A stretch of 64,000 nt of DNA, from assembly GCA_013824715.1 (NCBI GenBank), contig PNOH01000008.1, positions 62,001-126,000 of the forward strand. Reading direction: 5' to 3'. Below the pieces are notes generated by a model. It did not search any database. It was not told where the DNA came from and was given only the letters and a program-made list of their open reading frames with translations. The translations under genes were made by a program, and so were the position numbers. Of the stretch, positions 1-7,022 are shown one piece after another (position 1 is the first letter of the stretch; every line of letters begins with the position of its first letter). The stretch is from Odoribacter sp. (lineage in GTDB: Bacteria; Bacteroidota; Bacteroidia; Bacteroidales; Prolixibacteraceae).

Positions 1-1
1 C

Positions 2-742
2 GGGGGAAAAGCACTGATGGTGGCGGTTGATTGTGCTACTGGCAAGGTTTTGTGGGAAACACCCAATCCGGCCAACCTGAAAATGTCGCATTCATCTATC
101 ATGCCCTGGACATTCAAAGGAAAGAAAATGTACGTTTATAGCGCTGTTGGAGGAGTTGTTGGCGTTTCGTCCGAAGGCGCCGATGAAGGTAAAATTCTCT
201 GGCAGTCAACTGCATGGAATCATGCGGTAGTCGCGCCAGCTCCGGTTTGTTTTCCTGATGGGAGAGTATTTTTAACTGCCGGATATGGCGCCGGAAGTAT
301 GATGATTAAAGTAATTCCTTCAGGAGCAGAATATAAAGTGGAAGTTTTACAACAATACCTTCCAAAGGATGGAATGGCCTGCGAACAGCAAACCCCCGTC
401 ATTTGGGATGGAATGATGTTCGGAATTCAACCCAAAGATGCTGGTCCGCTGCGCAATCAGCTTATTTGCGTCAATCCGGCTGATGTTACTAAAGTGATCT
501 GGACTTCAGGAAAGGAAGGTCGTTTTGGCCTTGGACCTTACCTGATTGCCGATCAAAAAATGTTTCTGCTGAGCGACGACGGGACGCTGACGATGATTAA
601 ACCTGACAGTAAAAATTATGTCCAGATGGCTCAAAAAAAATTGTTTGACGGGCACGATGCCTGGGGGCCAATGGCTTTGGCCGATGGATATTTGCTGTTG
701 CGTGATTCGAAAAATTTGTTTTGTGTAAATGTTAGCCAATAA
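2..742 (+). CDS. PQQ-like beta-propeller protein, 3' part
   Basis: The frame is open to the left edge, so the N-terminus lies outside the window; 246 residues are visible. They show blade motifs of the PQQ-like/BamB-type propeller: GKVLWE near the start, GKILWQ about 50 residues on, and KVIWTSGKEG further down. Such domains are protein-interaction or cofactor scaffolds outside the cytoplasm. I see no sign of a full PQQ-dependent dehydrogenase. The stop codon lies just before the ATG of the next gene, and two more propellers of this type follow in the cluster (5173 and 13986), so a shared role in the redox cluster is likely. The exact function is unknown. Confidence 0.8.
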   Translation, partial: GGKALMVAVDCATGKVLWETPNPANLKMSHSSIMPWTFKGKKMYVYSAVGGVVGVSSEGADEGKILWQSTAWNHAVVAPAPVCFPDGRVFLTAGYGAGSMMIKVIPSGAEYKVEVLQQYLPKDGMACEQQTPVIWDGMMFGIQPKDAGPLRNQLICVNPADVTKVIWTSGKEGRFGLGPYLIADQKMFLLSDDGTLTMIKPDSKNYVQMAQKKLFDGHDAWGPMALADGYLLLRDSKNLFCVNVSQ

Positions 743-746
743 AACT

Positions 747-1712
747 ATGAACAGAAAATTGGTAAATATCGTACTGATCGTTTTGGCTGTGGCCATCGTC
801 ATTGTTATTGGTAAAGATTTTATAGGGAAAAAGGCCGGAAAAAATATCGAAAATCCATTTGAATACAATATGGATGAATTCCGGAAAGTTGATTCTACAC
901 AAATTTTGTATGCCGAAACATTTCATTTTCCGTTGAAAATTCACGACTGGGCAGGAATTACAGTATCCGATTCGTTGATAATTGTAGCCAGCGCCAATCA
1001 GTTATTAAAATTCGATTATTCAGGGAAACAGATTTTCAGTAAACAACTGATTGATACAGCAACTTGTATCACCATTGACGAAAACCGTCAGATTTGGATT
1101 GGGATGAGCCACTATGTAGTCATGTACGACATAAATGGAACCCTGGTCAAACGCTGGAATTCTTTTGGAGACCGGGCATTATTCACGTCGCTGGCAGTTT
1201 CCGGCGAAAACGTATATGTGGCCGATGCCGGAAACCGGATCGTTTATCACTGCAATACTAACGGACAAATTATCCGGAGAATAGGAGAGAAAAACGAACA
1301 GAAGGAAATTCCCGGATTCATCATCCCAAGTCCGTATTTTGATGTAGCCATTGATGATGGCGGATTTTTATGGGCTGCAAACACCGGACGGCATACCTTC
1401 GAAAATTACAATCCGGATGGTTCTTTGCGCACCTCATGGGGGGTAACCAGTTTCAAGATTGAAGGCTTTAGTGGCTGTTGTAATCCGGCTCATATCGCTA
1501 TTTTAGACGATAATTCGTTCATCACCAGCGAAAAAGGAATGCCTCGTATAAAAATATACGATCAGCACGGGCAGTTTATCGGGATTGTTGCGCCACCCGC
1601 TGCATTTGAGGGTTCATTGGCTCCTGATATTGCTGTTGACAAGCAACACCGGGTGATTGCCCTCGATTTTGAACGTCAGCAGGTACGGATTTTTGAAAGG
1701 AAGATGGAATAG
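747..1712 (+). CDS. Membrane-anchored NHL-like beta-propeller protein
   Basis: The protein has 321 residues from the ATG at 747; an ATG at 729 would add six residues overlapping the upstream gene. I prefer 747 because it places a short basic start directly before a strong hydrophobic segment (residues 5-21), which looks like a signal anchor. The rest shows repeats such as ITIDENRQIWIG, VYVADAGNRIVYHC and IAVDKQHRVIALD, typical of NHL or strictosidine-synthase-like propellers that face the periplasm. It follows the PQQ-like gene with almost no gap, so co-transcription is likely. No catalytic residues are recognisable. A sensor or scaffold role is inference. Confidence 0.75.
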   Translation: MNRKLVNIVLIVLAVAIVIVIGKDFIGKKAGKNIENPFEYNMDEFRKVDSTQILYAETFHFPLKIHDWAGITVSDSLIIVASANQLLKFDYSGKQIFSKQLIDTATCITIDENRQIWIGMSHYVVMYDINGTLVKRWNSFGDRALFTSLAVSGENVYVADAGNRIVYHCNTNGQIIRRIGEKNEQKEIPGFIIPSPYFDVAIDDGGFLWAANTGRHTFENYNPDGSLRTSWGVTSFKIEGFSGCCNPAHIAILDDNSFITSEKGMPRIKIYDQHGQFIGIVAPPAAFEGSLAPDIAVDKQHRVIALDFERQQVRIFERKME

Positions 1713-1737
1713 AAGGCCGTTGAAAACGGTTGCTGCC

Positions 1738-1790
1738 CATGACCCTGTAAGGGTTAAATATTAATAGCCCGGGGCAACGCTCCGGGTTGA
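1738..1790. repeat. GC-rich double hairpin repeat
   Basis: Directly after the NHL-like gene lie two small inverted repeats, ACCCTGTAAGGGT and CCCGGGGCAACGCTCCGGG. Elements of this look are common between genes in Bacteroidota. It may stabilise or end the upstream transcript, but no T-run follows, so I do not call it a terminator. Confidence 0.5.
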
Positions 1791-1807
1791 TGATAAAGAA
1801 TCGAAAA

Positions 1808-1857
1808 CCCGTCCGCGCGAAAATGTTGAAAATAGAGGTTCCAATATTTCGGACGGA
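1808..1857. repeat. 50-bp GTCCG inverted-repeat element, copy 1
   Basis: The element opens with CCCGTCCGCG and closes with TTTCGGACGGA, 50 bp in all, and ends 12 bp before the start of the Tat protein gene. Copies of the same layout and length occur at 5054-5103 and 8059-8107, each in front of another gene of the redox cluster. The ends are complementary (CCGTCC/GGACGG) while the centre varies. Confidence 0.6.
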
Positions 1858-1869
1858 AAGGCAAAAACT

Positions 1870-2100
1870 ATGAAAAGAACGATTAAAATGGATACAAATA
1901 AAACCAACCGGAGAGACTTTTTCAGAAAGGCGGCTCAGCTAACTTTTCTGTCGGCCATGATCGGCGGTTCTGCTTATTTACTTGCCGATAACCGGGTACA
2001 GCTTGAAGGTTGTGCCGACAATCAGTTTTGCAGAAAATGTCAGAAACTGACAAGCTGTTCCCTTGATCAGGCAAAAAAATTCAGGAAAAATGAGCGATAA
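1870..2100 (+). CDS. Small twin-arginine signal protein with Cys cluster
   Basis: The 76-residue product carries a Tat-like signal, NRRDFFRKAAQ (residues 13-23), followed by a hydrophobic stretch, then a short Cys-rich tail CADNQFCRKCQKLTSC. Four cysteines in about 16 residues could bind a metal or an Fe-S cluster, and Tat export would fit a protein folded around a cofactor. An ATG at 1888 is a possible alternative start that keeps the Tat motif. The stop overlaps the start of the downstream Tat ferredoxin by about 11 bp, so the two are probably co-translated. I do not recognise a named family. Confidence 0.7.
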   Translation: MKRTIKMDTNKTNRRDFFRKAAQLTFLSAMIGGSAYLLADNRVQLEGCADNQFCRKCQKLTSCSLDQAKKFRKNER

Positions 2101-2695
2101 AAAAGAACCAAAAAGTTTAGAGCGTCGCCGGTTTCTCCGCAGCGGAATGCAAATGGCTTTAGCTGTTTCATTAGGTGGCATTACCGGTGTTTCGCTCCTT
2201 AAATCGGCATCGAAAAATCTGGTATGGCAGCTCGATCCGTTTAAATGCGTTCAATGTGGCCGCTGTGCTACCGAGTGTGTGATGACTCCATCGGCGGTGA
2301 AATGTGTTCATGCCTTCGATTTATGCGGCTACTGCGATTTGTGTGGTGGATATTTGAAACCCGACTCCAACGCTCGCAGTACAGCCGCCGAAAACCAGCT
2401 TTGCCCAACTGCTGCCATCAAGCGAAAATATATTGAAGAACCATATTTCGAATATGTAATTGAAGAGAATTTGTGTATTGGTTGCGCTAAATGTGTGGCA
2501 GGTTGTACATCCTTTGGTAATGGTTCACTGCATTTGCAGGTTCGTCACGACCGATGTGAAAACTGCAACGATTGTGCCATTGCACGCGTTTGCCCGGCAG
2601 ATGCATTTCAACGTGTTCCGGTTGATAATCCTTATCTGATAAAGGGGGGATTCACCAAAGGCGGAAGTAGTAAGGATCAATTGAAGAAAGGATAA
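2090..2695 (+). CDS. Tat-exported polyferredoxin, NapG-like
   Basis: From the ATG at 2090 (201 residues; a start at 2063 would lie deep in the previous gene) the protein begins with a twin-arginine signal, ERRRFLRSGMQMALA. It then shows four Cys clusters: CVQCGRCATEC, CGYCDLC, CIGCAKCVAGC and CENCNDC with a later CP. This is the pattern of a NapG-type periplasmic [4Fe-4S] ferredoxin. With the membrane ferredoxin at 3700 it would form a NapGH-like quinol-linked electron path. The two genes are now separated by about 1 kb holding an ORF6N gene, which I read as a later insertion. The redox partner is not identified. Confidence 0.8.
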   Translation: MSDKKEPKSLERRRFLRSGMQMALAVSLGGITGVSLLKSASKNLVWQLDPFKCVQCGRCATECVMTPSAVKCVHAFDLCGYCDLCGGYLKPDSNARSTAAENQLCPTAAIKRKYIEEPYFEYVIEENLCIGCAKCVAGCTSFGNGSLHLQVRHDRCENCNDCAIARVCPADAFQRVPVDNPYLIKGGFTKGGSSKDQLKKG

Positions 2696-2699
2696 AGAA

Positions 2700-2726
2700 G
2701 TTGGCAGTCGCAGTCACAGTTTTCAG
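2700..2726 (+). repeat. Post-stop CAGTCGCAGT-type element
   Basis: The sequence TTGGCAGTCGCAGTCACAG begins six bases after the ferredoxin stop. Closely similar strings follow the stops of pepT (31642), sucD (45348), the GntR gene (46569) and the 46693 gene (48745). The recurring place right after a stop codon is the notable point; no function is known to me. Confidence 0.45.
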
Positions 2727-2732
2727 ATAATT

Positions 2733-2757
2733 CTAAGAACACAATTTGTGACCTTAG
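2733..2757. promoter_or_regulatory. Palindrome A of the ORF6N upstream array
   Basis: Arms CTAAGaaCACAA and TTGTGacCTTAG flank a single T, 25 nt with two mismatched positions per arm. Read in frame it gives ...NTICDLR, resembling the TICD segment encoded at the palindrome inside the ORF6N gene. Either an operator or a relic or donor of the coding segment. Confidence 0.5.
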
Positions 2758-2775
2758 AGGAAGGAGTGGAAAATT

Positions 2776-2800
2776 TTGAGGTGCAATTTTTGCACCTTAA
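2776..2800. promoter_or_regulatory. Palindrome B of the ORF6N upstream array
   Basis: Arms TTgAGGTGCAA and TTGCACCTtAA flank TTT, with one mismatch. The surrounding frame reads EWKILRCNFCTL, which aligns position for position with [12 protein letters not shown] in the gene. The palindrome begins at the same Leu codon in both. This makes it look like a copy of the gene's variable segment with a different palindrome. Confidence 0.55.
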
Positions 2801-2861
2801 ACAACGTAGAGATATTTTGATTGCGGACGGGAGAAGAATATAGCATTTCTGAATTAGAAAG

Positions 2862-2888
2862 TTTGAGGTTGCAAATTGAAACCTTAAA
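2862..2888. promoter_or_regulatory. Palindrome C of the ORF6N upstream array
   Basis: Arms TTTgAGGTTgCAA and TTGaAACCTtAAA flank one A, with two mismatches. The frame reads ELESLRLQIETL, again in the position of [12 protein letters not shown] of the gene. It is the third variant of the same palindrome-bearing segment in this interval. Confidence 0.5.
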
Positions 2889-2909
2889 TTTCAAAAGCCA
2901 GGTGTGCAA

Positions 2910-2996
2910 AAACCGCGTAGCGGTGAAAGTTTGGTAGCCAGAGCTTCGACGTGAGCTCAGCCGAACGGTGAAGTGGAACGGAACCCCTGGAAAGGA
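2910..2996. repeat. Intergenic repeat CCGCGTAGCGGTGAAAGTTTGG type
   Basis: The block holds a CCGCGTAGCGG palindrome followed by TGAAAGTTTGGT, then GAGCT...AGCTC and further GC-rich sequence. A second copy of its left end (CCGCATTAGCGGTGAAAGTTTGGT) lies at 48869-48892 in front of a lipoprotein gene, so it is a dispersed element rather than part of a gene. Confidence 0.5.
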
Positions 2997-3092
2997 GATG
3001 AAGAAGATTACCGTCCGCACAGTAAAGTTTATCGGAGAATTGTCTTTTTTGCGGACGGGAGTGAAGTAATTTAGAATACAGCAGTTTAAGAT

Positions 3093-3119
3093 GAACTCAT
3101 CACAATTTGTGATAAGTTC
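3093..3119. promoter_or_regulatory. Palindrome D of the ORF6N upstream array
   Basis: Arms GAACTcATCACAA and TTGTGATaAGTTC flank one T, with one mismatch. Its core ATCACAATTTGTGATAA (17 bp, 3099-3115) is identical to 3383-3399 inside the ORF6N gene. The frame reads DELITICDK, matching QELITICDN of the gene. It is the closest of the four upstream palindromes to the one in the gene and lies about 80 bp before its start. Confidence 0.6.
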
Positions 3120-3196
3120 AAAATAATAGTCTGGAATAAAATAGAAACATTGTAATCGGAGGCTATTAAGATGATAAATAATTAGCATTCAGTTAT

Positions 3197-3716
3197 ATGC
3201 AACTTGAAAAGATTCAAACGAAAATTTATGAAATCCGGGGGCAAAAGGTCATGCTGGATTTTGATCTTTCATCAATGTATGAAGTTGAGAATAGGGTCTT
3301 AAAACAAGCAGTAAAGCGAAATCTTGATCGTTTCCCGAACGACTTCATGTTTCAACTTACAAAAATCGAATGGCAGGAGCTTATCACAATTTGTGATAAC
3401 CTCCCAGATGGAATAAAATTCAGTCCGGCAACCCCATTCGCTTTTACAGAGCAGGGTGTTTCCATGCTTTCGAGTAAATTAAAAAGTAAAAGCTTTGCAA
3501 GTCAACATTGCCATTATGCGGGCCTTTGTTTTTATGCGACAATATGCTTTGACTCATAAAGATTTAACAGAAAAACTGCATGAGCTTGAGAATAAGTACG
3601 ACAAACAATTTAAAGATGTGTACGATGCCATTAACTTCCTGCTCCAAAAAGATATTCAGGAAACAGAACAAAAACAGCGCAAACGAATAGGTTTTATAAA
3701 TGATAAGACAACTTAA
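3197..3716 (+). pseudogene. ORF6N-domain protein, frameshifted
   Basis: The first frame (3197-3559) encodes an ORF6N domain: [34 protein letters not shown], then [19 protein letters not shown]. Near 3489-3492 the typical continuation, [19 protein letters not shown], moves to a frame shifted by one base and runs to 3716, ending RKRIGF plus six residues. The two frames join into one normal-length protein, so I call a frameshift and probable loss of function. I cannot exclude a sequencing error. ORF6N proteins are KilA-N/BRO-like DNA-binding proteins of phages and bacteria. The 3' end overlaps the next gene, as if this gene had been inserted into the redox operon. Confidence 0.75.
3381..3399. 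promoter_or_regulatory. Perfect palindrome inside the ORF6N coding region
   Basis: TTATCACAA and TTGTGATAA flank one T, 9-bp arms with no mismatch. It encodes the ELITICDN segment just before the FTEQGV motif, a position that from memory varies strongly between ORF6N proteins. The same core occurs upstream at 3099-3115. Confidence 0.6.
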
Positions 3717-4971
3717 ATACTATTTTTTACTGATTTCGGTACTACTTTACAGCTCGATTCAGACGATGGCCTCCGATGCCAAACAGCGGTTTCCGAAGCC
3801 TGAATTTGATACCGGCTATCTGCAACCCGATACCACCGCACCTTCAGCAAGATTTCTTTTGCTGGAGTATCTGGATGTGTTCGTTTTACTGGCTGTTTTG
3901 ACTGTCGTCACCTGGTTTGTTCTGAAAAAGCGTTCACGTCAGGGCGTATTCTGGACTTCGGTTTTCTCCCTGCTGTATTTTGGTTTTTACCGCGAAGGGT
4001 GCATCTGCTCCATCGGTTCTATCCAGAATGTGGTGCTTGGAATCGTAGATCCAACTTATGCCATCCCGCTTACAGCCTTGTTATTCTTCCTTCTGCCACT
4101 TATTTTTTCGCTTTTCTTCGGAAGGACTTTTTGCGCCGGAGCCTGTCCGTTGGGAGCTATTCAGGATATTGTTGCTATAAGGCCAATCGAATTGCCAAAA
4201 TGGATTCAGAAGGTACTGGGTTTGATTCCGTATTTGTACCTCGGACTGGCTGTTTTGTATGTCGCCACCAAATCCGAATTCATCATCTGCCGGTACGATC
4301 CGTTTGTCGGGTTATTCCGTTTCGAAGCGCCATTTCACATGCTGATTCTGGGAATATTATTTCTGCTGGTAGGGGTATTTGTTGCCCGGCCCTATTGCCG
4401 GTTCTTTTGTCCTTATGGTGTTTTGCTCGGCTGGATGTCGAAATTTTCATCCAACCACATGACGATTACTCCCGCCGCCTGTATCCAGTGTAAACTATGC
4501 GCTAATTCCTGTCCGTTTGGAGCTATTGATGAACCAGTTGCCGAAACCGGAAAACGCCGCAGCAATGTAAAACGTTTGATGACTTATTTTGTGATTCTGC
4601 CCTTGTGGATTGGTATTGGCGGATTTGCCGGTTCGATGATGCACGTGCCATTGTCGCGTTTTAATCAGACTGTTTATCTGGCTGAGCAAATTATCGAACA
4701 TCCTGAAGTAAAGAATGATGCTAAAAATATTGATGTCCGTACATTTATGAGCTCAGGAAAAACAACTGAACAATTAGTTATGGAGGCTGATGCCATTCGT
4801 GATCAGTTCTATATCGGAGGTTGGCTGCTTGGCGGTTTCATGGGGTTGGTAATCGGTACCAGTCTGATTAGTTTGTCAACCTTCAGAAAACGTGAAGATT
4901 GGGAACCTAATAAAACCAACTGCCTGAGCTGTGCGCGTTGCATGGATTATTGCCCGGTGAAGAAGGAATAA
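3700..4971 (+). CDS. NapH-like membrane [4Fe-4S] ferredoxin protein
   Basis: The 423-residue protein starts with a signal-like segment and has several membrane helices (about residues 50-67, 80-95, 120-140, 165-185, 210-230, 290-310, 370-395). Metal-binding motifs are CAGACPLGA and CRFFCPYG in the membrane part, then CIQCKLCANSCPFGA and, at the very end, CLSCARCMDYCP. This is the NapH/NosR-type polyferredoxin plan for passing electrons between quinol and soluble Fe-S proteins. With the Tat ferredoxin at 2090 it would form a NapGH-like pair. The C-terminal 4Fe-4S site after the last helix is longer than in classical NapH. Its start overlaps the ORF6N end by 17 bp. Confidence 0.85.
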   Translation: MIRQLKYYFLLISVLLYSSIQTMASDAKQRFPKPEFDTGYLQPDTTAPSARFLLLEYLDVFVLLAVLTVVTWFVLKKRSRQGVFWTSVFSLLYFGFYREGCICSIGSIQNVVLGIVDPTYAIPLTALLFFLLPLIFSLFFGRTFCAGACPLGAIQDIVAIRPIELPKWIQKVLGLIPYLYLGLAVLYVATKSEFIICRYDPFVGLFRFEAPFHMLILGILFLLVGVFVARPYCRFFCPYGVLLGWMSKFSSNHMTITPAACIQCKLCANSCPFGAIDEPVAETGKRRSNVKRLMTYFVILPLWIGIGGFAGSMMHVPLSRFNQTVYLAEQIIEHPEVKNDAKNIDVRTFMSSGKTTEQLVMEADAIRDQFYIGGWLLGGFMGLVIGTSLISLSTFRKREDWEPNKTNCLSCARCMDYCPVKKE

Positions 4972-5004
4972 GCGTTGCGGGATTCGGGTTTCGTGTTTGG
5001 GGTT

Positions 5005-5036
5005 TATCCTTTGCCGTTTGCTTTAGCTGACGGGTT
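5005..5036. repeat. Half REP-like hairpin (CTTTGCCG...TTTAGCTGACGG)
   Basis: The string ATCCTTTGCCG, TTTGC, TTTAGCTGACGG matches the right half of the paired hairpin elements at 7957-8038, 20823-20928 and 34964-35053. Here the left half is missing and the stem is degenerate. Confidence 0.45.
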
Positions 5037-5053
5037 ATGGAAATAAAATGAAA

Positions 5054-5103
5054 CCCGTCCACGGGAAATGATCAAAAAAGCAAAAAAACATTTCTTGGAC
5101 GGA
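5054..5103. repeat. 50-bp GTCCG inverted-repeat element, copy 2
   Basis: Same layout as the copy at 1808: CCCGTCC, then CGGGAAATG, and GGACGGA at the far end, exactly 50 bp. It precedes the second PQQ-like gene by about 70 bp. Confidence 0.6.
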
Positions 5104-5128
5104 ATAGCAATAATGTTAATTGGAAATG

Positions 5129-5170
5129 TCTAAAATCTATTGTCTATCATCAAATATCTATTTTCTGAAA
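5129..5170 (+). repeat. Heptanucleotide leader array (TCTANNN)6
   Basis: Six consecutive 7-nt units, TCTAAAA, TCTATTG, TCTATCA, TCAAATA, TCTATTT and TCTGAAA, end two bases before the ATG at 5173. They show a strict 7-nt period with a variable second half of each unit. Confidence 0.6.
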
Positions 5171-5172
5171 TA

Positions 5173-7011
5173 ATGAACATCTCAAAAAACGATAAAATTA
5201 AACTGGCCCAGCGGATTGCCTGGATATCTGCGGGATTTGCTGTAATCATGGCCTTTTTGCTTATTGCCAACTTTGTTCAGACCAATCTGAATAAACCAAT
5301 CGATAACAAGACTATTCCTGCCTTGGTTAAACGACTGAGCCAAAGTCCCGCCGATGAAGCTTTAAAAGCCGAAATCCGTGCATTCGACCTGATGGCACGT
5401 AAAGCTTATTTTACAAGTCAGTGGCAGTTGCGAACAGGTAGTTACCTCATGTTTCTTGGGGTCATTATTTCTATTTTGGCAGTCCGTTATGTGTTGTCGG
5501 CCAAATCGAAACTGAACGAGATCGACAGCATTGAAAAAATCAATGAACTCGATAAACTGGTGGCGCAAAAGTGGGTGATTTATGTTGGTTCAGGATTAAT
5601 TATTCTCGCGCTTATTTCCGGATTTTTATCATCCAATTCGCTGAAGGAATATATGGTGAATGAAAATATTGTTGTTCAGGAAGAACAATCTGCTGAAATT
5701 GCGGCTCCAGTTTTTCAGGAACAGATAACTGCACCTGCCGATTCATCAGCGCCTGCCGGAAATACCACAATTACAGATAATCCTGTATCTACTGATGTTC
5801 CGGCTACTATAGCAACTGAAACTCCTTCAGCCCCTGTTGGGTTCCCGACTCTGGCACAGTTAAAAGCCAACTATCCTTTCTTCCGTGGTGCTGAAGGTAT
5901 TGGGATTGCTGCCCAGAAAAATACACCAACCGACTGGAATGGGTCTGATGGCAAAAATGTGATCTGGAAAGTGAAAGTTCCGAAATCCGGATACAGTTCA
6001 CCAATCATCTGGGGAAATCAATTGTTTGTGACCGGCGCTGATGCGCAGGCACGGATGGTTTATTGTTACGATAAAAACTCCGGAAAATTGTTGTGGGAAG
6101 CCGCCGCCGACAACATTCAGGGTTCGCCTTCAAGCATGCCAAAAGTGACTGCCGATACCGGTCTGGCTGCGCCCACCATGGCAACCGACGGGCGTTCAGT
6201 TTTTGCCATTTTTGCAACAGGCGATGTGATTGCACTCGATATGAGCGGAAAACGATTGTGGTCGCGCAACCTGGGCGTTCCTGATAACCATTACGGGCAT
6301 GGTTCGTCGCTGATTGTTTATAAAGATAAACTGCTTATCCAGTACGATACCAACCGGTCAGGAAAGCTGATGGCTTTGGCAACACAAACAGGTTCAACTG
6401 TCTGGGAAACTGTGCGTAGTTCAAAAATATCGTGGTCGTCGCCAATTTTGGTAAATACCGGAAGTCGCATGGAGGTGATTCTGACTACCAATCCGAATGT
6501 AAATGGGTACAATCCTGATACCGGAGAGGAACTTTGGAACATTGCCTGTCTTTCAGGAGAAGTTGGCCCATCGGCCGGATATGCCGACGGAATGGTGTTT
6601 GCCGCCAACGAGTATGCCAAACTGGTCGGTATAAAAATTGACGGTGGTACTCCTGAAATTGCCTGGGAAGCCGATGAATTTTTGCCTGAAGTTTCAAGTC
6701 CTCTGGCTGTAAACGGTTTGGTCTTTATTGCTACAACCTACGGTGTTTTTGCCTGCATCGACGCCAAAACCGGAGAGAAACTCTGGCACCAGGAATATGG
6801 CGATGCTTTTTATTCTTCGCCGGTTTATGCCGACGGAAAAGTTTACATCACCGATATGTCAGGCAAAACGCATATTGTAAAAGCAACCAAAGAATATCAG
6901 TTAATCAGCACTCCCGAACTGGGTGATAAAGCCGTTTGCTCGCCTGTATTTCAGGATGGCCGGGTTTATTTGCGAGGCATGAATCAGTTGTTTTGTTTGG
7001 GAACTAAATAA
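5173..7011 (+). CDS. Membrane-anchored PQQ-like beta-propeller protein
   Basis: The ATG at 5173 is preferred over a TTG 33 bases upstream because the heptad leader ends right in front of it. The 612-residue protein has three N-terminal membrane segments (about residues 14-35, 90-105 and 140-160). A Pro/Ala/Thr-rich linker follows (roughly 175-225), then a propeller with repeats GKLLWEA, GKRLWSRN, GSTVWET, GEELWNI and GEKLWHQ. The propeller should lie outside the cytoplasm, tethered to the membrane. It neighbours the NapH-like protein and the NuoEF fusion, so a docking role in an electron-transfer complex is plausible but inferred. No catalytic PQQ-enzyme signature is evident. Confidence 0.8.
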   Translation: MNISKNDKIKLAQRIAWISAGFAVIMAFLLIANFVQTNLNKPIDNKTIPALVKRLSQSPADEALKAEIRAFDLMARKAYFTSQWQLRTGSYLMFLGVIISILAVRYVLSAKSKLNEIDSIEKINELDKLVAQKWVIYVGSGLIILALISGFLSSNSLKEYMVNENIVVQEEQSAEIAAPVFQEQITAPADSSAPAGNTTITDNPVSTDVPATIATETPSAPVGFPTLAQLKANYPFFRGAEGIGIAAQKNTPTDWNGSDGKNVIWKVKVPKSGYSSPIIWGNQLFVTGADAQARMVYCYDKNSGKLLWEAAADNIQGSPSSMPKVTADTGLAAPTMATDGRSVFAIFATGDVIALDMSGKRLWSRNLGVPDNHYGHGSSLIVYKDKLLIQYDTNRSGKLMALATQTGSTVWETVRSSKISWSSPILVNTGSRMEVILTTNPNVNGYNPDTGEELWNIACLSGEVGPSAGYADGMVFAANEYAKLVGIKIDGGTPEIAWEADEFLPEVSSPLAVNGLVFIATTYGVFACIDAKTGEKLWHQEYGDAFYSSPVYADGKVYITDMSGKTHIVKATKEYQLISTPELGDKAVCSPVFQDGRVYLRGMNQLFCLGTK

Positions 7012-7022
7012 ATTAGCATAAA

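Noticed and set aside
2754-3188. A 144-residue frame on the minus strand upstream of the ORF6N gene
   Set aside because: It crosses dispersed repeats and the palindrome array and has no recognisable protein features; the plus-strand fragments explain the sequence better.
2733-3716. ORF6N and its upstream fragments as a diversity-generating retroelement
   Set aside because: No reverse transcriptase is present and the differences are not limited to adenines.
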